From NCBI GenBank assembly GCA_003645915.1, contig QNDG01000166.1, forward strand, positions 1 to 5,120: a stretch of 5,120 bases of DNA, read 5' to 3'. A program made the translations under genes and the position numbers. Under the pieces are notes generated by a model. The model was not told the origin of the DNA. It saw only the letters and a program-made list of their open reading frames with translations, and searched no databases. Below, in pieces: positions 1 to 5,120 of this stretch. Every line of letters starts with the position of its first letter. Within the stretch, counting starts at the first letter, position 1. The stretch comes from Candidatus Zhuqueibacterota bacterium (GTDB lineage Bacteria; Zhuqueibacterota; QNDG01).

Positions 1-744
1 AGGAGACCCTTCTAATTCGATAGAATAGGCACTTTCAGTCACTTGTCCAAGAACGGGGTCATAAATAACTGCAGTTATTACAAAATAAAATGGTGTATTT
101 TCATTAAAAGCAACTGCGGGTAATTGTCCCGCCTCAACCATTTCCTTATATCGATTCTGATCAAAATACTGAGAGTAATAATATACCCGGGTAATCTGTT
201 CAGTTATCGTAGTAACACGAATGTCTCCCGCAGTATCCTGTGTTTTACTGAGTAATGTTGTATTATTTTCATAAAAGGAATAATCAGTAATCAATTCTGT
301 ATTAATTTTTACATAAGAACCGTTAATACCGCCGCTCTGAGTAGATACATAATAATTATATCCAATAGTATTAGCTTCAGGATTTTCTGCATTCACAGAT
401 TCGAGCTTATCCTGATATCTAAGTAATTGCACTCCGGTAGGCGGGCTGACTGTAATAAAATTATCCTGTTGTATAAGGGTTATTGTAATAGTAGTTACAG
501 GACTTGGTAATTCTGTAATATTTTCTACAGCTATTATATTCAGAGTATTTGTACCGAGTGATAATTCACCGGTCCATGCCCAGACTGTTTCTCCGGGTGT
601 ATAAGAAACGCCGTTTTGAGACCCGTTTACCTGGATTTCTTTTGTATCTGTTGATGTAGTACCGGACAAAGTCTGTGTACTGATATCTGTGGCATAATCC
701 GCCCCATTAGTTGGTAAGAGTATAACCGGCGCCGATATAGCCAT
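1..744 (-). CDS. Partial phage structural protein, Ig-like plus fibronectin-like domains (C-terminus off window)
   Basis: The frame is open from the ATG at 744 to the left edge, giving 248 codons without a stop, so the C-terminus is missing. Residues 1-92 look like a bacterial Ig-like fold of the kind appended to cell-wall and phage proteins: an opening PVILLPTNGA, a central SGTT turn, a QVNG strand, and a closing GTNTLNIIAVE strand. Residues 98-248 begin with SPPTGVQLL and end with FYFVITAVIYDP followed by ESAYS, which matches the first and last strands of a fibronectin type III fold. About 60-70 residues between these ends, rich in Tyr and Thr, exceed a normal FN3 core and may be an insertion or a second small domain. 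No signal peptide, membrane segment or catalytic motif is visible. Such beta modules commonly decorate tail, baseplate or fibre proteins and bind carbohydrate or stabilise the particle; that role is inference here. It follows the gp25-like gene by 9 bases, which supports a tail or baseplate role. The start is supported by an AGGA motif 7 bases upstream. Confidence 0.72.
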   Translation of the reverse strand, partial: MAISAPVILLPTNGADYATDISTQTLSGTTSTDTKEIQVNGSQNGVSYTPGETVWAWTGELSLGTNTLNIIAVENITELPSPVTTITITLIQQDNFITVSPPTGVQLLRYQDKLESVNAENPEANTIGYNYYVSTQSGGINGSYVKINTELITDYSFYENNTTLLSKTQDTAGDIRVTTITEQITRVYYYSQYFDQNRYKEMVEAGQLPAVAFNENTPFYFVITAVIYDPVLGQVTESAYSIELEGSP

Positions 745-751
745 AGTAATT

Positions 752-755
752 TCCT
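752..755 (-). promoter_or_regulatory. Ribosome binding site overlapping the upstream stop codon
   Basis: On the minus strand AGGA lies 7 bases before the ATG at 744. It overlaps the TAG stop of the gp25-like gene (756-754), so ribosomes ending on that gene are placed at the next start. Tight translational coupling is inferred from this arrangement. Confidence 0.65.
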
Positions 756-1476
756 ATGTTGATAACTTTAAATATTGTGTATAATTAAGAGACTGACCTG
801 AAACCGCCCGAGCAGTGATATCAGCTCGTATTATTGCAGGATCATTCTCATCAAATCTTATTTTTACATTTTCTACAGTATCTAACAGTTCTCCGTCAGT
901 TACTGCTCTACCGGTTGCTTTATATTGTTCCTGAAGACTTTTTAAAATATCAAGAGTCGTATTTATTTCCTGTGTTATTTGGGACGATATAAAAGACGGA
1001 TCTGATATTTTTTGACCGAGTAATTTAACCAGAGTCGTTCCGATATAAGTATGAAAAGGATTGCTTTGTTTTTCTGTGATTGTAAATTTTTCAAGATTTT
1101 GCAACAATAGATATTCATTTCTATTCAGAAAAAGTTGCCCTTTAATATTATAATTTATATCGTCTACTTTTTCGAGGCCCACACATTTATAGCAGAAATT
1201 TTTAAGAGTCACATAAGTGACTTCAAAATAGTCCTCTATTGATTTCCATTTAAATTTAAAACGAATCATTCTGGGTTGATTTATGTTTATTGTTGTTGAA
1301 TCATATATGATATCATAGTCAGTTGAAGAGACCAAATCATTTGAAGCATAAACTTTAACATTGGAAGCTGCCAATGGTTGTCTGAGTCTTAATGATCGGC
1401 AATCCTCATCAAGAGTTACAGGTTCTCTATAAATAGTGTGATTACATACTGTTGGTAAATTCAGGTCATAAGACAT
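754..1476 (-). CDS. Probable baseplate wedge protein, gp25-like C-terminal domain, with beta-rich and CxxC N-terminal extension
   Basis: This 240-residue protein has three visible parts. Residues 1-90 are beta-rich (KVYASND, a TDYDIIYD turn, RMIRFKFKWK, EDYFEVTYVT). Residues 91-115 carry Cys95-x-x-Cys98, which could bind a metal or form a disulfide; only one CxxC pair is present, although Cys11 and Cys26 also occur. Residues 135-237 resemble the gp25/GpW-type baseplate family: an SNPFHTYIGTTLVKLLGQK segment, a helix spanning the ITQEINTTLDILKSLQEQY region, and two closing strands (VENVKIRFDE and AIIRADITARAV). In T4, gp25 (about 132 residues) is a baseplate wedge component close to the start of the sheath; related proteins occur in type VI secretion (TssE) and phage-like injection systems. 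The extra N-terminal 130 residues make this longer than T4 gp25. An alternative is a more distant XkdS/DUF2634-type baseplate protein. The phage context is favoured because no secretion-system genes flank it. The ATG at 1476 is the first in frame, but it lacks a Shine-Dalgarno motif. Confidence 0.6.
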   Translation of the reverse strand: MSYDLNLPTVCNHTIYREPVTLDEDCRSLRLRQPLAASNVKVYASNDLVSSTDYDIIYDSTTININQPRMIRFKFKWKSIEDYFEVTYVTLKNFCYKCVGLEKVDDINYNIKGQLFLNRNEYLLLQNLEKFTITEKQSNPFHTYIGTTLVKLLGQKISDPSFISSQITQEINTTLDILKSLQEQYKATGRAVTDGELLDTVENVKIRFDENDPAIIRADITARAVSGQSLNYTQYLKLST

Positions 1477-1508
1477 AATAATAATTTGTTATTGAAAGAT
1501 TATTAATT
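1477..1508 (-). promoter_or_regulatory. AT-rich 32-base leader before the gp25-like gene, no SD motif
   Basis: This is the longest intergenic gap in the window. Read on the minus strand it is almost entirely A and T and has no G-rich stretch complementary to the 16S rRNA 3' end, unlike the leaders of the other three visible starts. It lacks a convincing -35/-10 pair and any hairpin followed by a T run, so a promoter or terminator is not called. An unstructured AT-rich leader may itself allow initiation, as in S1-dependent starts; this is inference. Confidence 0.4.
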
Positions 1509-3098
1509 CTATTCAGAGGTATAAAGAACAAAGCCTATATATTGATAGACATCTTCTATTGATTTCACATTTTTTGTATCAATATCATCCTTTGAATTTA
1601 CTTCACGTCTATATAATAATGATTTATAAGTATAATCTTCTAAAAAGGTTACATCCGAATAAAGGATACTTTCAGCATCCAGAATTGCCTCTCCCGGTTC
1701 ATCTCCGGTTCCCCGCAATACAATATCTTGTTGTCCTTGATATGTTATAAGGCCCCGCCGGGCATCTCCATGTAATTTCAGATAGGCTGAAACCCAATCA
1801 GGGGCGTCTTCAGGCAAGTCTCCTATTCTGGCTTCAATTTGTTCATTAATAAAGTTCTGAGCATTTATAAGACTATCTCGATAACGAGCTTCTCCGGCAC
1901 TCCTTGTAGCTTCAGTTATTGCCTGAGCAATCATTTCTTTTCTATCTGTTGTTGTTGCAAGACCGGATTTATCAACATTCGGACATGTCGGTAACCCCTT
2001 ATACAATTTTTCATTCTTTTTTTTCCATCTTTTTCGAAGACTGTCAGTAATACTCGGTAATTCAAAAGAACCCAGATAAAAATCCCCTAATCTTCCCATA
2101 GCGATGGGATAGCTTTTTGTCCTTTCCCGAACCGAATTTGCTAAAGCTAACGGAACGTCTGACTTTCTTTCTATACCCTGAGATATGAGAGGATCATTAG
2201 CAGTTGATAATACATCCCGAACAAATCGGTCTACCTGTATATCTGTCTTGGTATTTAATCCAGTAGTTCTCTCTGCGCTGGCTATAGAATCCAAAATTTC
2301 TAAATTATTCGTATCACCGGGATTATCAAAATTTAATACAGAATATAAAGGTTTTTCAGAAGTTTTGGTTTTATAGACTAAACTTTCTGACTGAGCATGA
2401 GCCCAAAATAATTGACGAAGAGTCTGTAAATCTTCAGGTAACATTTTTTCATCGGGATATTTTGTCTTCCCCTTTTCATTAACCGTATAACCCTGGTATG
2501 TTAAAGCTATTCTTTGTAATAATAAAATATTAGCTATACGTGCCTGAGCTATTTTTTCTTTTTCTAAATCAGCTCTGGTAGGAGGAATAACTCTTGCATA
2601 AGTTTTATCGTAAAGATTTGTCTTTTCTTTCTCTTCAGCCTCATCAAGTTTTTTATCTATATCCTGTTTTACTTTTTCATATTCCCGTAATTGAGCCTGT
2701 ATCATTTGTATTTCATTATTTATTCTATTCAGTTCAGAATCTAAAACAGTAATACCTTCTTTTGTTCGGGATATCGTATATTTATTAAAAGCATAACTTC
2801 TATGAGGATCAGGATCAATAGATGTGCCCCGAAAAGATTGTACTGGTTCTACCTGAGTATTTATTCCCGCGGCAAATTTATTAGTTATAGTTATTGTGTC
2901 CGCATTATTAATTATACGAGCTTTAACTAAATATTCATTATTATATAACTCAATCAATCTTCTTTCATAAATAACTATACGCCGCTCTACCTGCTCCTTT
3001 AAAATGCGAAGATTTCTTACTGAACTACCTACAATAAGCTGATTAAATCTTTTTACATCTTCTATTGTTGTTTTTGTGATCTGATTATTTGGAGCCAT
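1509..3098 (-). CDS. Phage structural protein of unknown function, coiled-coil N-terminal half
   Basis: This 529-residue protein is not recognised. Residues 10-62 and 116-160 are strongly charged, heptad-like helices (for example LKEQVERRIVIYERRLIEL and LREYEKVKQDIDKKLDEAEE), probably forming coiled coils. Between them, residues 63-115 are beta- and turn-rich, so a hairpin of two helices with a small domain at one end is plausible. Residues 173-240 form another likely helical block. Residues 285-440 are rich in Arg and Asp with a basic patch RKRWKKKNEK (355-364), and residues 385-425 look helical. The C-terminus (480-529) is Tyr- and Asp-rich. There is no signal peptide, membrane segment, nucleotide-binding loop or catalytic motif. 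It sits 3 bases after the duplicated-module protein and 32 bases before the gp25-like gene, so a tail or baseplate component, or an assembly factor for one, is the best inference. The start at 3098 is backed by a GAAGG motif at 7-base spacing; the stop is TAG. Confidence 0.8.
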   Translation of the reverse strand: MAPNNQITKTTIEDVKRFNQLIVGSSVRNLRILKEQVERRIVIYERRLIELYNNEYLVKARIINNADTITITNKFAAGINTQVEPVQSFRGTSIDPDPHRSYAFNKYTISRTKEGITVLDSELNRINNEIQMIQAQLREYEKVKQDIDKKLDEAEEKEKTNLYDKTYARVIPPTRADLEKEKIAQARIANILLLQRIALTYQGYTVNEKGKTKYPDEKMLPEDLQTLRQLFWAHAQSESLVYKTKTSEKPLYSVLNFDNPGDTNNLEILDSIASAERTTGLNTKTDIQVDRFVRDVLSTANDPLISQGIERKSDVPLALANSVRERTKSYPIAMGRLGDFYLGSFELPSITDSLRKRWKKKNEKLYKGLPTCPNVDKSGLATTTDRKEMIAQAITEATRSAGEARYRDSLINAQNFINEQIEARIGDLPEDAPDWVSAYLKLHGDARRGLITYQGQQDIVLRGTGDEPGEAILDAESILYSDVTFLEDYTYKSLLYRREVNSKDDIDTKNVKSIEDVYQYIGFVLYTSE

Positions 3099-3101
3099 AA
3101 A

Positions 3102-4916
3102 TTAACCTTCAGTAAAAAAATTTGAAATAAATTTAAACACTTTCTGGAAAGCCTTTAATGTTGCAACATCTAATATAGACCCTCCATATACCATCACAAT
3201 TCCTATACTCGTACCTGAAGGGCCACTGAAACTATCTTTTCCCTCGGGCAGTTGAGCCCCTTTTATCCTATCAACAAATACATCCATACCACCCTTTACC
3301 GGATCTAAATTTAAAAAAGAGATATAAGGTCCGAAAATAAAATTCTTTACTTGATCTAAAAGCCAGGCACATAATTCCAAAATACTGGCATACATTTGAA
3401 ATTTCTGTGTTATTTGAGTTAAAAAGTCAGAAAATGAATCAGATGCATCTGTAACCATTCCGGAAAAACTATCTAAAAATTTATTTAAAATATCGATGAT
3501 TTCCTGAAACCAGGGAAGCATTCTTGAAATCTGAATAGAAGACCAACTGTTTATACCCCCAAATCCTTTAGATATAAGCTCTATCTGACTCTGAGAATGA
3601 AAAATAATATTCGCAATGTTATACATATCATTACATGACTTTGGCTCTACTACCAATTCTTTTGAATTAGGCCCTTCTATTGATCCTCCCGCTATACTGG
3701 ATCTGATAACATAATAATAATTTAAAACCGGTTCCTCTTTTGAAGTCTGTTCATTTAAATGATAAGGTATTTCATAAGTTTGACCCTCAATTGTCACTTT
3801 CTTTGTAGGTATATATGTATCAACATATTTTTCTGTAGTGCCTCCTGAAGATGACGATAAAATTACAGGATTACCTTCATTAAAGTCAGAATCATCATAA
3901 ACATATTCCCCTTTCATAGGAGGTATAAAAGGTTCTTTCCTGAAAATTCTGGCAAATAATCTTCTGGTAACTTCTAAAAGACCTATTTCTCCCGTCTCTT
4001 TATTATTTACTAAAGAACTAGGGACATATTTAACTTCAGTATAGCGCCCTCCTGGAATCCTGCTTCTGTAAATTTTAAAAGTAGAAACCAGAGGGTTTTT
4101 ATTCCATTCAAGTTGTATACCAAATTTTTTTTCATTGGGATTTTCAGGATTCGTGAAAAAACCTGAAAACCCTCTCATATTCGTTGGTGGAGGAGGTTCT
4201 AAATCAAGACCGAATAAATTTATAAAATCAAACATAGAAGCTAATTGTTTTAATCCGATCCATATCGTATCCAGAGATTCAGAATCTAATAGTATAACCA
4301 TCCCACCTACATAATCCTGTAATCCGTATTGAGGTCTGTTTTTATCCTTTGTATTTTTTAATGATGTATTTAATCTGGTAATAAAACCGTCAAATCCACC
4401 CTGAGATTTAAATAAAACTTTGGGATCACTACGAGCTTCCTGTAAAAAAGCGGGGGGCATTAAAACATTTACATAAACGCCTTTTTTTAATGTCGTGTCC
4501 GTATATTCATTTAATTTAGTTTTTCCATAATTAATAAAACTCACAACCAGTTTTGAAAAAGAATTAAAACCACTTATAAATAGTTGTATTATTTTCATTA
4601 TTTTCTGTAGAGCACTTATAGTTTTATTTAATCTTGATATGGGCCTTTCAAAAGCAGATAAAATTTTTTCAAAATTCTCTATCTGAGGTGGTTCAGGCCC
4701 TTTCCATTGGTCCTTACCTACAGCATCGGACTGTTTTTTAGGCCCTATTAATTGAGATATGTTATCAGGTAAATCAGCGAATTCTTCTAAAAGATCCATG
4801 AATTCATTTATTTCTTCTTGTTCCTGTTCAGCAACAACCCGAAGACCGGTTCCCGGAGGATTTACATAAGGATAGGCTTTCATTTTTGCCGGAAGATTAA
4901 TTTCACCTGATGCCAT
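3102..4916 (-). CDS. Phage structural protein with duplicated module flanking a fibronectin-like region
   Basis: This 604-residue protein is probably a tail or baseplate component; its exact role is not recognised. Residues 1-80 are acidic and Pro-rich. Residues 81-140 are amphipathic helices (KIMKIIQLFISGFNSFSKLV) without a clear membrane segment. Residues 141-236 form a first strand-and-helix module with GGFDGFITRL and a closing GLKQLASMFDFINLF. After a PPPP linker (241-244), residues 245-425 carry FN3-like marks: FGIQLEWNKNP, FKIYRSRIPGGRY, and a final NYYYVIRSS with SIEGPNSKELVV. A loop of about 100 residues, including a Ser/Gly-rich SSSSGG patch, interrupts this fold. Residues 461-530 are again amphipathic helices, and residues 531-604 repeat the first module with GGMDVFVDRI and a closing TLKAFQKVFKFISNF. 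The start at 4916 has GGAG 8 bases upstream and lies one base after the previous stop, so coupled translation is likely. The stop is TAA. Confidence 0.8.
   Translation of the reverse strand: MASGEINLPAKMKAYPYVNPPGTGLRVVAEQEQEEINEFMDLLEEFADLPDNISQLIGPKKQSDAVGKDQWKGPEPPQIENFEKILSAFERPISRLNKTISALQKIMKIIQLFISGFNSFSKLVVSFINYGKTKLNEYTDTTLKKGVYVNVLMPPAFLQEARSDPKVLFKSQGGFDGFITRLNTSLKNTKDKNRPQYGLQDYVGGMVILLDSESLDTIWIGLKQLASMFDFINLFGLDLEPPPPTNMRGFSGFFTNPENPNEKKFGIQLEWNKNPLVSTFKIYRSRIPGGRYTEVKYVPSSLVNNKETGEIGLLEVTRRLFARIFRKEPFIPPMKGEYVYDDSDFNEGNPVILSSSSGGTTEKYVDTYIPTKKVTIEGQTYEIPYHLNEQTSKEEPVLNYYYVIRSSIAGGSIEGPNSKELVVEPKSCNDMYNIANIIFHSQSQIELISKGFGGINSWSSIQISRMLPWFQEIIDILNKFLDSFSGMVTDASDSFSDFLTQITQKFQMYASILELCAWLLDQVKNFIFGPYISFLNLDPVKGGMDVFVDRIKGAQLPEGKDSFSGPSGTSIGIVMVYGGSILDVATLKAFQKVFKFISNFFTEG
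3106..3110 (-). promoter_or_regulatory. Ribosome binding site of the 529-residue gene
   Basis: GAAGG on the minus strand lies 7 bases before the ATG at 3098. It is embedded in the last two sense codons (Glu-Gly) of the 604-residue gene, so start selection and coupling are both supported. Confidence 0.6.
3114..3293 (-). repeat. Protein-level duplication, copy B (residues 542-601)
   Basis: This is the second copy of a module within the 604-residue protein. It starts with GGMDVFVDRI, continues through SIGIVMVYGGSILD, and ends with TLKAFQKVFKFISNFF. Aligned by eye with copy A it shares the pattern G-G-hydrophobic-D-x-F-[IV]-x-R-[LI], a hydrophobic strand followed by S-x-L-D, and L-K-x-[LF] then F-x-F-I. 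The copies are diverged at DNA level, so the duplication is old. Confidence 0.55.
3642..4196 (-). other. Fibronectin-like domain region inside the 604-residue protein (residues 241-425)
   Basis: The region opens with a four-proline linker and an early strand, has a central FKIYRSRIPGGRYTEV strand pair, and closes with YYYVIRSS and EGPNSKELVV, the usual strand signatures of an FN3 fold. The central 100 residues do not fit a single FN3 core and are probably an insertion. It is placed between the two copies of the duplicated module. Its probable role is surface exposure or contacts on the particle, which is inference. Confidence 0.5.
4209..4400 (-). repeat. Protein-level duplication, copy A (residues 173-236)
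   Basis: This is the first copy of the module repeated near the C-terminus of the same protein. It begins with GGFDGFITRL, continues through VGGMVILLDSESLD, and ends with GLKQLASMFDFINLF. A helical stretch precedes each copy (roughly residues 81-140 and 461-530), so the duplicated unit may span about 140 residues. Confidence 0.55.
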
Positions 4917-4917
4917 A

Positions 4918-5118
4918 TTAAAAACTCCGTTTCATTTTTTTTAATTGTTTTTCAATTTTTTTTCCATGATTTGCTACAGAATGACCAAAAATATTTATCA
5001 AACTTTCAATATTTTTAATCATTTTATTATTATCAGGATTAGCCCTTTTCCAAACCAATACTTCACCTTCTGTTGAATCTTTTAACCAATCAGGTTTTGA
5101 TTGATCTGAAGAGCTGAT
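4918..5118 (-). CDS. C-terminal part of an unidentified phage protein (N-terminus off window)
   Basis: The frame is open from the right edge to a TAA at 4920-4918 and gives 66 residues. The visible part starts with a polar Ser/Asp/Lys stretch, then EGEVLVWKRANPDNN, a short amphipathic helix (MIKNIESLINIFG), and a very basic tail (KKIEKQLKKMKRSF). No family can be recognised from this fragment. It ends one base before the ATG of the 604-residue gene, so it belongs to the same transcription unit and probably to the same structural module. The two A8 runs in its last codons are Lys codons in an AT-rich gene. The other two minus-strand frames are closed by stops within this stretch, which supports the frame chosen. 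Confidence 0.6.
   Translation of the reverse strand: MSSSDQSKPDWLKDSTEGEVLVWKRANPDNNKMIKNIESLINIFGHSVANHGKKIEKQLKKMKRSF
4925..4928 (-). promoter_or_regulatory. Ribosome binding site of the 604-residue gene
   Basis: GGAG on the minus strand lies 8 bases before the ATG at 4916, within the last codons of the upstream gene. It supports the chosen start. Confidence 0.6.
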
Positions 5119-5120
5119 TG

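Noticed and set aside
754..1476. Type VI secretion or extracellular injection system TssE/Afp9-type identity for the gp25-like gene
   Set aside because: None of the other genes in view resemble sheath, ClpV, VgrG or TssF-type components, and the FN3-rich, SD-coupled structural cassette fits a phage better. It cannot be fully excluded from this window.
1559..1750. 63-codon plus-strand open frame
   Set aside because: It lies opposite the 529-residue gene, has no SD motif of note, and is of a length expected by chance in AT-rich sequence.
2016..2024. In-frame A-AAA-AAG slippery heptamer in the 529-residue gene, as in dnaX-type -1 frameshifting
   Set aside because: A -1 shift would reach TGA almost at once and give a product of about 362 residues. 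No upstream SD-like stimulator or downstream hairpin is evident, and A runs are common in this AT-rich DNA.
2185..2376. 63-codon plus-strand open frame
   Set aside because: It is also antisense inside the 529-residue gene and has no supporting features, so it is treated as a shadow of that gene.
4526..4610. Possible membrane segment in the 604-residue protein (around residues 103-130)
   Set aside because: The stretch is interrupted by Lys, Ser and Asn and has an amphipathic helical pattern, so a buried or coiled helix fits better than a membrane span.
4930..4968. Two A8 runs on the coding strand near the end of the right-edge gene, considered as slippage sites or as a T-run terminator on the plus strand
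   Set aside because: The +1 frame stops at once and the -1 frame ends soon after without joining the 604-residue frame. No GC-rich hairpin precedes the T runs on the plus strand, and no plus-strand gene ends there.

Overview
The window looks like part of the virion-structure region of a tailed bacteriophage or prophage, most likely one with a large genome and a contractile tail. The evidence is an AT-rich composition, almost gap-free packing of large genes on one strand, long structural-type proteins without enzymatic motifs, Ig/fibronectin-like beta domains, and one protein whose C-terminal half resembles the gp25 family of baseplate wedge proteins. No host gene, tRNA, rRNA, transposase, integrase or CRISPR array is visible, so the phage cannot be named. 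TAA and TAG both act as stops, which argues against a TAG-recoded genome. Three of the four visible starts have a Shine-Dalgarno-like motif, so the host probably uses SD-led initiation.

All genes are on the minus strand and are read from right to left. In order of transcription they are: (1) the C-terminal 66 residues of a gene entering at the right edge (5120-4918); (2) a 604-residue structural protein (4916-3102) with a fibronectin-like region between two copies of a duplicated helix-plus-strand module; (3) a 529-residue coiled-coil-rich protein of unknown function (3098-1509); (4) a 240-residue protein (1476-754) with a beta-rich N-terminus, a CxxC motif and a gp25-like C-terminus; (5) the first 248 codons of a gene leaving at the left edge (744-1), made of an Ig-like domain followed by a fibronectin-like region.

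The gaps between genes are 1, 3, 32 and 9 bases, so there is no room for a separate promoter or terminator except in the 32-base AT-rich gap before the gp25-like gene, where none is evident. The five genes are probably co-transcribed and their products are probably neighbours in the tail or baseplate. Only the gp25-like assignment gives a positional clue within the particle. The roles of the 604- and 529-residue proteins are not recognisable from sequence alone and are the least described part of the window.
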